From a virus, in IMG/VR virus record IMGVR_UViG_3300048927_000255, positions 1-42,596 of that record: a stretch of 42,596 nt of DNA; one strand, written 5' to 3'. The notes under the pieces are model-generated. The model saw only the letters and a program-made list of their open reading frames with translations, did no database searches and had not been told where the DNA came from. The translations under genes were made by a program, and so were the position numbers. Of this stretch, positions 15,203-22,868 are shown in pieces (positions within the stretch are counted from its first letter, which is position 1; every line of letters begins with the position of its first letter).

Positions 15203-15849
15203 TTCTGCACCCCGTAGGTATAGAAGGAGCCGAAGGTTTCCGTTTGCCCAAAGATGGCGGTTTCACTGTCTGCCGACACATCAGGGAAAGGGGACAGCCG
15301 AACCCCGCCAAAAGGTGGAACGATGATTGGGCCCGCGAACTCTCGGAATCCGAAATCCCCGTTTGATTCCCGCACCCGCATGGATAGGCTCACCATGGAG
15401 GATGCCGCAGAGCGGTTGCAATAAATGACGGACACGCCGCGCCAGGTCCGCTCAGTGAGGCTGGGGCCGAATATGGCTGTTCGGACACCCGGCCGCGCAT
15501 CAAAACCCCGAAATGACGTTTTCAAATTGGTCACGCTCGGAACATCCAAAAGCGTGGCTATCCAGGCCACCGGAGCGCTTGAACGCGCCATGATGCGAAA
15601 AAGGTGGTACGGGTTCATGCGGAACGCCGGCAACGTAATGCGCGCAGACGTCCCGGCCGGCAGCAAGCGGGGGGAAAGGATGGGCCGCCAGCTTGCTTCA
15701 TCGGTTCCGTTTTGATACCCCATCTCAATGACGGCATCCGGACCAGTAGACCGAACCAGGATAGAACTGGGAATTTTCCCCGCCGGCACGATGGTTATGG
15801 GGGTGCTGCCGGCGGTGGTCGTCCCCTGGGTTACGGTGTCCGTAATCAC
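15199..15849 (-). CDS. uncharacterised tail protein, GTG start
   Basis: 216 residues. Start GTG 15849 is chosen because AAGGAGG lies 8 bases upstream and it overlaps the M stop as GTGA; the longer open frame runs back through M and the tape measure and is a shadow. Beta-rich: PITIVPAGKIPSSILVRSTG resembles structural proteins with a phosphate/sugar-binding beta sheet, and the C-terminal half has repeated FG.PIIVPPFGG turns. It is coupled to the spike-like gene by a four-base overlap. Likely structural; no family recognised. Confidence 0.7.
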   Translation of the reverse strand: MITDTVTQGTTTAGSTPITIVPAGKIPSSILVRSTGPDAVIEMGYQNGTDEASWRPILSPRLLPAGTSARITLPAFRMNPYHLFRIMARSSAPVAWIATLLDVPSVTNLKTSFRGFDARPGVRTAIFGPSLTERTWRGVSVIYCNRSAASSMVSLSMRVRESNGDFGFREFAGPIIVPPFGGVRLSPFPDVSADSETAIFGQTETFGSFYTYGVQK

Positions 15850-16205
15850 GGGCTTACCTCCTTGGGCGCGACTCCCGAAAAGCTGAACGTCATCGCCACG
15901 CCCCAAGCCAGGCCGCCCATCGGCTGCAGCTCCCATTCGTTCGCACGAACCAAGATGCGGCGGCCGGTCGGCTCGGTCCAGATAAATCGCTTCGCCATGT
16001 GCGCCTCCAAGAACTGCATTACGGACTTGCAATAGTCCAGCGACCCAATCACCCGCAAAGGCCAGGAGCTTCGCAACGCCTGCAAGCGCGGACCATTGAT
16101 CGCCTGCGCGTCGTAGCCATCGTTGAACTGCGATGTCAAGATTGCGGGCTTGTACGCGCCATTGGTCGCCGCCAGCACCGGCCAGCGGAAAGTTTGAAAG
16201 TCCAT
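15846..16205 (-). CDS. minor tail protein M family
   Basis: 119 residues. FRWPV...FNDGYDAQ, SWPLRVIG, QFLEAHMAKRFIWTEPTG and VRANEWE follow the Phage_min_tail (lambda gpM) pattern of F-W, GY-x-Q, W-x-L, FL-x-A and F-W-x-P-x-G blocks. It follows the tape-measure gene as in lambda. gpM is part of the initiator complex at the tail tip. The start is 2 bases after the tape-measure stop. Confidence 0.75.
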   Translation of the reverse strand: MDFQTFRWPVLAATNGAYKPAILTSQFNDGYDAQAINGPRLQALRSSWPLRVIGSLDYCKSVMQFLEAHMAKRFIWTEPTGRRILVRANEWELQPMGGLAWGVAMTFSFSGVAPKEVSP

Positions 16206-16207
16206 GT

Positions 16208-19200
16208 TTATCTCCGGCCGCTTTGAGCCCGTAGCTGGTTGTAGGAAATGCCACCAAAGCCCCAGCTTTTGGCAATTTGCTGGTCGATCGTTGCCACAAT
16301 GCTGTTTGCCAGCGCTCCCGCCGCCCCCTCGTCGTTCTCTCGGCTTTCCTCTCTAGTTCCGTCCCGATGCACAACCACGGAGACGCTGACGTTGGGAGCG
16401 GAGCCGCCGCCGAGTCGGGATGTTGCCGGCGCAAGGCCAGCCGCGCCTACAAAGCCGCCTGACGAGAACCCTCGCAATTGCTTGCGCATTTTGTCCAGGA
16501 CTGACGGCCCTCCGGCTGCCCGGACGGAGTCCTGGTCAAAGACGTACTCGCCTCGGTGAACGATCCCAGCTGGCTCATACTTCCCGCCAGGCCCGGTGAA
16601 GCCGCCCTCGTCCCATCCCGCGATGCCGGGGTTATTGACTGCAGGCCCCATCGAAACCGAGCTTGATGCAGAGATCGAACTTGCCCCGGCGCCCAGGACG
16701 CCGACCAAACTCCCAACCATCCCGACAACTGCTTGACGAGTGGCAATTCGAGCAAGGTCAGCAAGGATCGATGCCGCAAACTCTTTGAACTTGAGCTTGC
16801 CAGTCGTTGCGAAGTTGACGAGGGCGTCTTCCATGCCCTTGAAGGCATTGGTAAACACCCCTTGCGCCTGCTGCGCCACGTTGCCCGCCTGCGCCTGATA
16901 GTCGGCAAACGACTCGGTAAAGCCGTTTCTCCAGTTGCTATTGAGCGAATCAATTTGCGCGTAGTAGGAGCGCTGGTCCTCCAGGGCGCCATTCAACGAC
17001 TCCCGGATCTTCCCTTGAGCAATCTGGTATTGCTCCGAGCCCAGCTGATCCTTAGGCGTCGCCTTCGCCAGCTGATCCTCGTAGCGCCGGTACTCCTGCC
17101 GAATCGAGTTTTCGGCTTCCGCGCGCTCTCGGGCCTGTTGGCCCATACCGACCGTGGACAGTTGTCGGTCGTACTGCTCCCGACGTGATTGCCCGGCCGA
17201 CGCCATGGCCTGCTGGATCTGAGCGGAGCGCTCTTCCAGCTTGATCAGCTCCTGCTTGGCGACCAACTCCTTTGCCAAGCCTTCGTTTTTTTCTAGCTGC
17301 GCACGGATCGCGTCTTGATTTGCCAGCAAGCTGCGCTGGTCCGCCGTCAGAATCGCCTTGCCCTTCAGGTCGGCAATCTGCTGTTCGAACTCAACACGCG
17401 TTTTGCCTGCGTCAGTGAGCTTCTTCTCGGCTGCAAGCTGTGCGCTAAGCGATGCCTCGCGCTCTCGCAGGTCTGCCAACATCCTGACCCCAGCGCCGTC
17501 CGTAACGGCGGCACCCTTCGGGTCTTTGTACTTCTCGTTGATCTTAGCGATGCGCTTTTGAAGTGCTTCCTCGGTCTCCCCGAGTGCGCGGGACGCCTCA
17601 GTTACCTGGGCGATCTCTTGATCACGGATTTCCTTTCTGGATCTGGTTTCTCGGTCGATCTGGTTGAGCAACGCTTGGGCACGGGTTTTCCTGTCTTCCG
17701 CTGCCTGCCCTTCTGCACGATCAAGCTCGGCGCCAGCATTCAACTGCGCAGCTGACGCCTCATTGACGAAGCGCCCAAGCTGCGAACGATAGAAATACCA
17801 TTCGGACGATCCATTGCTTGCTTTCCCTAGGGCATCGCTGTAGTAGTCGATGTCCTTTTGAATGTCCCCGATAGATCGATCGCTGCCCAGATTCTTCATG
17901 GCGGACCAGGCGTCCTTCGCCTTGGTCTTCAGGTCATCCCACATCCTCTGCAGCGGACCCATCTGGACGATGATTCGATCTGCTGCGCTCTTGACTGCAT
18001 CCGCATATGTGGCCTGTGCCAAAGCGGCCGCCTGCTGTGATCTACCCTCTAGCTCAAGTGCCGCCACTTGCTTGTAAACGGCCGCCGTAAGGAAATGGTA
18101 TTGCTCGTTCAGCTTCAGCAGCGTGGCGCTGGGAGCCTCCGCAAGGCGCGCAAATTCGCCAACCAGGTCATCCACGCTTCGCGCGCCGGTCTTGCTCATC
18201 AGCGCGGTAGCCGCCGAAACCTTCTCCAACTCCGCGCTGGCAACTTTGCCGGAGTTAACAAGCTGTACAACGACCTCCGCGGCCTTACCTTGGCTGACCC
18301 CCACGCCCGCGATATCACGCGACATGTCCTTGAGTTGTCCGCTGGTCTTTCCGACGGCATTCCCAGTGAGCGTTAGGGCAGTCTCGAAGGCGCGAGACTC
18401 ACTAGCGCCCTGGTACATCGCGACGGAAAATGCGCCGACCGTCGCGGCCACGCCTCCTATCGCCAACGAAAACGGGGTGATCATGCCCAGCAAGGCCCGG
18501 AACATCGGACCAATCCCGCCGAAGCTGTCTTTCAACTGCCCGCCTTGCTGAATCAAGATCAAAAAGGGATTTTGTCCACCGGCAACTTGGGTAGCGATGT
18601 CGGTCATCTGCGCTGGAACCATCCGCAGGGCTGCAGCAGTCTGGCGCGCCGATACGCCAGTGCCGTCCAAGTTTTTGTTGACCTGGGCGAGCCGCGAGAT
18701 TAGCGGAGCGGCTCGGTCCCCAACGCCCAGCTGTGCCGCGCGATATTCCAACAGCTGGCGGGCAGTTAAACCGGCCGTTTCAGCCTGCTCGCGCAGGCCG
18801 GCGATGAATCTGTCTCCCTGTGCCGACGCCTGCGCGCTGGAGCGCGCCAGAGCGGCCTCTGAGGCATCCAAACGCTTAATGGCACCGGAATATTGCTCCG
18901 CAGTCAGTCGACCCTGCGCCCACAGAGAAACTAGCTTTTCCGTCTGAGCCTGAATTGCGGTTTGCGAACCGGCCCCGCGCTCAATCGCCGAAAGAGCCGA
19001 GTTCACCTCATTGATGTCGCGGGTCAACTCCTGGAATCCACGGTTCTGACTTGACGTCGTCCCCAGTGGGTTGGTGCGAACGCCACCAGCGGCTGTAGCA
19101 AGCTCACGCTCAGCCGCTGCCGTCGCACGCGCCTCAACCGCTTGCCGGTGCAAGGCTTCAGCGCGTTCAATAGCCCCGGCTGCAAGGGCCTTGACGCGGG

Positions 19201-19624
19201 CAGCGGCAGCAGCCTCAGACTCAGCCAACTGCACACCGGAAGATGCGACGGTGCGTTGCGCGACTGACATGCCACCCATGGCGGCTTCCGCTTCGCGGAT
19301 CTTCGCCACAAGCGGCTCAAAGACCTCCCGAGGAAGGCCGGCGGCGGTGGCGCGGTACTCAGCGACCTCGGCGCGTGTTCGGCCCAGCGTGGCCGCCATC
19401 CGTTCAAGCGACTGCCTTGCACGCAGTTGCGAGGACGTGAGTTTTTGCGACGCTCCCTCCGCAGCCGACCCGATGCCGGTCAAACTGCCGGCGGCCTTGA
19501 CAGAGGCTGCTGCCGCCGTCGCCGCCATGGCGTTTACTTCCTGGCCGATCTCGCGGACTTCGGATTTAACGCTGCTGCCGTCGGCCGCGAATTGCAGTGT
19601 GGCTTTACCGATAACATCAGACAT
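16208..19624 (-). CDS. tail tape-measure protein H
   Basis: 1138 residues. Helical, Ala/Glu/Arg-rich with long coiled coils. A hydrophobic segment at about 378-408 (MITPFSLAIGGVAATVGAF) and the C-terminal block KFKEFAASILADLARIATRQ (about 943-962) match the lambda gpH type. It sets tail length: at roughly 1.5 angstrom per residue the tail would be about 170 nm (estimate). It directly follows the G/T chaperone genes, as in lambda. The last 150 residues are glycine-rich, with GGFTGPGGKYEPAGIVHRGE, a common terminal motif of this class. Confidence 0.93.
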   Translation of the reverse strand: MSDVIGKATLQFAADGSSVKSEVREIGQEVNAMAATAAAASVKAAGSLTGIGSAAEGASQKLTSSQLRARQSLERMAATLGRTRAEVAEYRATAAGLPREVFEPLVAKIREAEAAMGGMSVAQRTVASSGVQLAESEAAAAARVKALAAGAIERAEALHRQAVEARATAAAERELATAAGGVRTNPLGTTSSQNRGFQELTRDINEVNSALSAIERGAGSQTAIQAQTEKLVSLWAQGRLTAEQYSGAIKRLDASEAALARSSAQASAQGDRFIAGLREQAETAGLTARQLLEYRAAQLGVGDRAAPLISRLAQVNKNLDGTGVSARQTAAALRMVPAQMTDIATQVAGGQNPFLILIQQGGQLKDSFGGIGPMFRALLGMITPFSLAIGGVAATVGAFSVAMYQGASESRAFETALTLTGNAVGKTSGQLKDMSRDIAGVGVSQGKAAEVVVQLVNSGKVASAELEKVSAATALMSKTGARSVDDLVGEFARLAEAPSATLLKLNEQYHFLTAAVYKQVAALELEGRSQQAAALAQATYADAVKSAADRIIVQMGPLQRMWDDLKTKAKDAWSAMKNLGSDRSIGDIQKDIDYYSDALGKASNGSSEWYFYRSQLGRFVNEASAAQLNAGAELDRAEGQAAEDRKTRAQALLNQIDRETRSRKEIRDQEIAQVTEASRALGETEEALQKRIAKINEKYKDPKGAAVTDGAGVRMLADLREREASLSAQLAAEKKLTDAGKTRVEFEQQIADLKGKAILTADQRSLLANQDAIRAQLEKNEGLAKELVAKQELIKLEERSAQIQQAMASAGQSRREQYDRQLSTVGMGQQARERAEAENSIRQEYRRYEDQLAKATPKDQLGSEQYQIAQGKIRESLNGALEDQRSYYAQIDSLNSNWRNGFTESFADYQAQAGNVAQQAQGVFTNAFKGMEDALVNFATTGKLKFKEFAASILADLARIATRQAVVGMVGSLVGVLGAGASSISASSSVSMGPAVNNPGIAGWDEGGFTGPGGKYEPAGIVHRGEYVFDQDSVRAAGGPSVLDKMRKQLRGFSSGGFVGAAGLAPATSRLGGGSAPNVSVSVVVHRDGTREESRENDEGAAGALANSIVATIDQQIAKSWGFGGISYNQLRAQSGRR

Positions 19625-19625
19625 A

Positions 19626-19937
19626 TCAATCCTTGTGCATTTCTTCCAGCGCCGCTAGTTCGCACACGCGCAAGGAATCCCATACCCGTGGCCACTCGTC
19701 ACGCCGAACACCCATCATGCGAAGCACGAAGGGCAAGGCTCCGTAGTCCAGGCCCACTGGGCCGGTTGCTCCCTCACGCCACTGCGTGCCCATGGAGCAA
19801 AAGACATTGAACGCGCGCTCGTTTTCCGGCAGCACTTGGACGACCGGCGGGCGGAGGTCGTCCACCGTAAGGCCCAGCCAGTCGTACTGATCGGCGGGCG
19901 GCTCCCGCCAGTACAGGCGCCGCACCGCCGCGATCAG
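19626..19937 (-). CDS. T extension of the tail assembly chaperone, made by -1 frameshift
   Basis: A 103-codon open region in the -1 frame of the G-like gene, continuing LIAAVRRLYWREPPADQYDW. It has no plausible start codon or ribosome site of its own; the first ATG lies deep inside, near 19792. It joins the G frame at the slippery heptamer 19937-19943, so it is read as the C-terminal half of a 217-residue GT fusion. In lambda, gpGT at a few percent of gpG recruits the tail tube to the tape measure. The spacing between tail tube and tape-measure genes is the same here. Confidence 0.85.
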   Translation of the reverse strand: MIAAVRRLYWREPPADQYDWLGLTVDDLRPPVVQVLPENERAFNVFCSMGTQWREGATGPVGLDYGALPFVLRMMGVRRDEWPRVWDSLRVCELAALEEMHKD

Positions 19938-20278
19938 TTTCCCCGGCGGAACTCGGTCAGCTCGTACAGGTACTTGTCCAAGATCGCGCGGGTTGCCCGC
20001 CCGTGATAGTTCCGTGCCAACAGCGCGAAGTTTTCGGGGGAAAACTCGACCTCGACGCCCGTCCAGCCAGCGACGATGTCCAGCAGCCATTCGGCGTCCG
20101 TCTTCGCCTTGGCGCCGGCGGCCAGAAAGTCATTAAGCTGCGTCTCGTCCTTATGACGGAAGATCAACGGAAGCTTGGCCGGCTCACCGTCGCCCGGCAC
20201 AGGGATATCCACCACAGCGCTGAAAGTCGCGGCCGGCTTCAGGGAGAAAAGGCCCGGGGCAATCGTGTTTTTGCTCAT
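19934..20278 (-). CDS. tail assembly chaperone G
   Basis: 114 residues, starting MSKNTIAPGLFSLKP. Soluble and acidic, with LPLIFRHKDETQLNDFLAAG and the C-terminal helix GRATRAILDKYLYELTEFRR. It sits between the tail tube and tape-measure genes and ends on the slippery site, which identifies it as gpG by synteny. It coats the tape-measure protein before tube polymerisation and is absent from the virion in lambda. Confidence 0.82.
   Translation of the reverse strand: MSKNTIAPGLFSLKPAATFSAVVDIPVPGDGEPAKLPLIFRHKDETQLNDFLAAGAKAKTDAEWLLDIVAGWTGVEVEFSPENFALLARNYHGRATRAILDKYLYELTEFRRGN
19937..19943 (-). promoter_or_regulatory. -1 ribosomal frameshift slippery site GGGAAAC
   Basis: On the minus strand the last sense codons of the G-like gene are CGG GGA AAC followed by TGA (19934-19936). 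Read as G-GGA-AAC this is a canonical X-XXY-YYZ heptamer; lambda G uses GGGAAAG. Slipping back one base gives GGG AAA CTG and opens the T frame. Confidence 0.88.
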
Positions 20279-20290
20279 GTGTCAGACTCC

Positions 20291-20941
20291 TTAGGCGCTG
20301 TAGCGGGTGGGCGCGCCGGTCAGCGACAACGTCACCTGCAGCGACATGACTTCGTTCTTGGTGGTGGTGGGCATTTCCCCGAACGACACGTAGGCGCCGA
20401 AGTAGATGGCCGCGCCCCCGGGAAGCTGGAAACGAATCGCGCGCGGCCGGCGGTCGTCGTTAGCGGCTTTCAGGACGGCGTAGTGCGGCAGCTTGTCATC
20501 GTCGGCCACTGTGAGATTGACCGACCGCGCCGAGCGGATAGTCGGAATCTGGCGTTCGTCGCCGGTGTCTTCGAGGAACGAGAAATTTGCAAATTGCTGT
20601 TCGCCGCCGGAGCTGGCCGACTCCAGGATTTGCGAGATCTGTACCCAGTCTTCGACCTTGCGCAGCGTCCCCACGCCTGCACCGGGCGGGAAGCGAGCCG
20701 CGTCCAGGGTATTGACGCCGCCAAGCGTCACGCTGTCAGCGGCGACGGCGGTGGCCCGCGCGATGCGACCATCCAGCCCGGCCCAGCCCGAGGCGACCTC
20801 AATGACGTCGTTGATGGCGAGGTTGTTGTTTGCAGCAGCCAGCACCGCCGCAATGGCATTGCTGATTTCGGTAAACGGCACAGCGTCACCGTATGCCGAC
20901 GCGATCGAGAAAGATGCGCCGTTAGGAAGTTTCACGCCCAT
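20291..20941 (-). CDS. major tail tube protein
   Basis: 216 residues starting MGVKLPNGASFSIASAYGD, with TGGAG upstream. The repeated beta pattern includes INDVIEVASGWAGLDGRIAR, FANFSFLEDTGDERQIPT and a C-terminal AIYFGAYVSFGEMPTTTKNE, typical of lambda gpV/TTP-type proteins that stack as hexamer rings. It is preceded by a strong terminator (20957-20979) that would limit its expression unless antitermination is active. Confidence 0.85.
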   Translation of the reverse strand: MGVKLPNGASFSIASAYGDAVPFTEISNAIAAVLAAANNNLAINDVIEVASGWAGLDGRIARATAVAADSVTLGGVNTLDAARFPPGAGVGTLRKVEDWVQISQILESASSGGEQQFANFSFLEDTGDERQIPTIRSARSVNLTVADDDKLPHYAVLKAANDDRRPRAIRFQLPGGAAIYFGAYVSFGEMPTTTKNEVMSLQVTLSLTGAPTRYSA

Positions 20942-20956
20942 GATGGACTCCAGAAA

Positions 20957-20979
20957 TGAAAAAGCCGCCCGAAGGCGGC
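20957..20979 (-). terminator. terminator between head-completion and tail tube genes
   Basis: On the minus strand GCCGCC-TTCG-GGCGGC is followed by five U. It lies 20 bases after the stop at 21000 and 16 bases before the tail tube ATG, within a run of co-directed genes. Confidence 0.8.
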
Positions 20980-20999
20980 GTTGTTGATGCCCGGATGGG

Positions 21000-21350
21000 C
21001 TAGTCGGTGAACCAGATAGAAAAAGTTTGCTTGCGGGCATATAGGCCCGTGTCCGGCTCGGTATCGGAGATTGCGCCGGCTTCCGTCTCACCAAGAAGGC
21101 GCGAATCGAGGCGGATCGCGTCTTCCGCCAGGCGGATGATCTTGGCTGCCTCCAGATCCTGCCTGGACCAAACGTCGACCTGTAGCCGGCCGTTGCGCTT
21201 GTCGGGCACGCCAGCCAGGAAGTTCAGCGGCTTGCCGCCGATCCAGTGATAGGTGATCCGAGGAAGCCCCGCCTCAGCCGGCGCGACGCCGGGGTATACC
21301 TCGTCCGCGACCAGCGGCCCCAGAACCGAGAAAATGTCCTCTTCAACCAT
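21000..21350 (-). CDS. tail completion/terminator protein, DUF3168-like
   Basis: 116 residues, starting MVEEDIFSVLGPLVADEVYP. RITYHWIGG, then KRNGRLQVDVWSRQDLEAAKI and a C-terminal KQTFSIWF follow the DUF3168 pattern (P.iv....G......L....v.v.vw), a family equivalent to the lambda gpU tail terminator. It overlaps the gp10-like gene by 8 bases. It would cap the tail end that meets the head. Confidence 0.72.
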   Translation of the reverse strand: MVEEDIFSVLGPLVADEVYPGVAPAEAGLPRITYHWIGGKPLNFLAGVPDKRNGRLQVDVWSRQDLEAAKIIRLAEDAIRLDSRLLGETEAGAISDTEPDTGLYARKQTFSIWFTD

Positions 21351-21771
21351 GGGATAACTCCGCGATGACTTCGGCGGCAACTTCCGCCGCCCTTTTGCGG
21401 GATGCCTCAAGCGCACGCTCATAGAAATCGAACGCGGGCCGGATAAATGGCTTCGGGCCATGCCTGCTGTTGCCGTACTCCATCCAGTATCCGTGTGGGG
21501 CCTTTGAATGGTTCCAGCTGATTTCGTACAGTTTGAGATCGTCGCCGGACTTGCTTTCCGAGAACACGCGGTAGATTGCGTCGCGCAACTGGCCCGGCTT
21601 GATGCCCTTCGACGTCGGGCCGGTGTAGAGCGGGGCCAGTTCCCGGGCACGCTCATAAAACACGACCGCCCCAGCATGGGCGGCCGGTCGCACTGCACGC
21701 TGCTCTATGGCGTCGGCCAGACCCTCCAGATCGGCAAGCAGGTCGCCCTCCAAGGTTGCTTCTATCTTCAT
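21343..21771 (-). CDS. HK97 gp10-family tail completion protein
   Basis: 142 residues. ARELAPLYTG.....GQLRDAIYRVF and HGYWMEYGNSRHGPKPFIRP are the hallmark blocks of the HK97-gp10-like family (ap..TG.Lr..i, h....E.Gt....a.PfmrPa). It acts at the head-tail junction. It overlaps both neighbours by a few bases. Confidence 0.85.
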   Translation of the reverse strand: MKIEATLEGDLLADLEGLADAIEQRAVRPAAHAGAVVFYERARELAPLYTGPTSKGIKPGQLRDAIYRVFSESKSGDDLKLYEISWNHSKAPHGYWMEYGNSRHGPKPFIRPAFDFYERALEASRKRAAEVAAEVIAELSHG

Positions 21772-22097
21772 GCCTCGCCCCCCGGCAGCGACTGCACGAC
21801 CAGATCAACGTGGACGCGGCGATTCAGGTCGGGGATCACCGCCTTTATGTCGTACACCGACCCTGCGCAGCTAACCCGCATGGCGTCCGTGATGTCATCC
21901 CGATACCGGATTCGCACACTCGCCCGAAGGAGCGCGACCTCAGCATCCGCTTTAATGGCGCCGATGCCAGAAAGGCGCTGGAAATTTGCCCAAAGGCTGG
22001 CATGCTCTACCCATTTCCCCACGACCTGCCCTCCGCCGTTTCGGACCTTTTCCAGCCGTAGGATGGTGATTCTGCAATTCAGGCTGCCTGCTCTCAT
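21768..22097 (-). CDS. phage head closure protein (head-tail joining family)
   Basis: 109 residues. MRAGSLNCRITILRLEKVRN at the start and WANFQRLSG...A.......RASVRIRYRDDI in the middle match the head-tail adaptor family (HK97 gp7/SPP1 gp16 type), small beta-barrel plugs of the connector. It overlaps the connector gene by four bases. Confidence 0.85.
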   Translation of the reverse strand: MRAGSLNCRITILRLEKVRNGGGQVVGKWVEHASLWANFQRLSGIGAIKADAEVALLRASVRIRYRDDITDAMRVSCAGSVYDIKAVIPDLNRRVHVDLVVQSLPGGEA

Positions 22098-22570
22098 GGC
22101 ATCATTTCTCGACGGTCAGGGCGCAGCAGTTCGGGAACCCCTTGGGGCAGGCGCACCGCACTTGCACCGATAACGACTTCCTCGCGGTTCGCATACAGGT
22201 TGCCGAGCGTAAGCCTTACAGCCGAGTCGATCCGAGGCGTAGCAACCATGCCGAACAGGACTCGCTGAAAGCCGATCTTTGCCTCCTTCAGCCGTTCCGT
22301 TGCGAGGTCTTCGCCCATCCTCCGCGCCGCCGAATTGGGTAGCCCCGCTGCGGCCGCCATGGCCGCGTCATAGGCGTCTTGTGCATCACCCGCTGCTTGT
22401 GGCAGCCCATCCTGCGCCGCCAGAAGCTCGTCCTGGTTGGCGAAGACAGCGCGATTGAGATACCCAGCCACGGCACTTTCTGCACCTGCGAGCATCTTGG
22501 CCAATAGCGCAGCGTCGCTCGGGTCAGCACGGCAGTGGGCAATGCACTCGTCAGGGGTCAACAGCGCCAT
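22094..22570 (-). CDS. head-tail connector protein, HK97 gp6-like
   Basis: 158 residues, helical. MALLTPDECIAHCRADPSD...LLAKMLAGAESAVAGYLNR matches the gp6-like start (lt..e.k.hlRid.d..D..l..li.aA...v..yl.r), and the end has RIDSAVRLTLGNLYANREEV, the usual Ai..lv.hwY.nRe helix. An unusual Ala-rich insertion (residues 48-88) lengthens it relative to the about 100-residue family members. Confidence 0.85.
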   Translation of the reverse strand: MALLTPDECIAHCRADPSDAALLAKMLAGAESAVAGYLNRAVFANQDELLAAQDGLPQAAGDAQDAYDAAMAAAAGLPNSAARRMGEDLATERLKEAKIGFQRVLFGMVATPRIDSAVRLTLGNLYANREEVVIGASAVRLPQGVPELLRPDRREMMP

Positions 22571-22572
22571 CG

Positions 22573-22824
22573 TCAGTCCTTCTTGCCTTCGGCCAGGGCG
22601 GCGCGCAGCTTTTCCAAGCCCCAGCGCTTGTCGTGCTTGATCCCCTCCGCTTCCAGCTTTGCGAACAGTTCCTGCTTTTCGTTCTCGTCGGTAGAGCCTT
22701 CTTCCAGCGCCCCCAGTTCCCGCGCTGCGGCTAGCAGCTCTTCCGGGCATTCCTCCCCTGCTTGGAAGTCCGACGGGTAGATATCACCAGCCTTGACACC
22801 CCGAATGGCTTTGATCAGCTTCAT
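22573..22824 (-). CDS. small head-region protein with LEM/HeH-like C-terminus
   Basis: 83 residues, starting MKLIKAIRGVKAGDIYPSDF. The first half looks like a small SH3-like beta domain (GDIYPSDFQAGEECPEELLA), and the C-terminal LFAKLEAEGIKHDKRWGLEKL is like the short helix-extended-loop-helix motif seen in phage head proteins. It follows the capsid gene, where lambdoids keep decoration or FI-type genes. Function unknown. Confidence 0.65.
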   Translation of the reverse strand: MKLIKAIRGVKAGDIYPSDFQAGEECPEELLAAARELGALEEGSTDENEKQELFAKLEAEGIKHDKRWGLEKLRAALAEGKKD

Positions 22825-22843
22825 GTCTTCACCTATGAAAGAT

Positions 22844-22859
22844 GGGGGCCGAAGCCCCC
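22844..22859 (-). other. UUCG-loop hairpin after the capsid gene
   Basis: On the minus strand GGGGGC-UUCG-GCCCCC, 9 bases after the capsid stop and 20 before the next ATG. No U-tract follows, so it is more likely a 3'-end protector or pause that raises capsid mRNA yield than a full terminator. Confidence 0.55.
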
Positions 22860-22868
22860 GCCATTTGG

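Noticed and set aside
15849-16434. Upstream extension of the 216-residue tail gene
   Set aside because: It overlaps M and the tape measure on the same strand; GTG 15849 has a perfect ribosome site and GTGA coupling.
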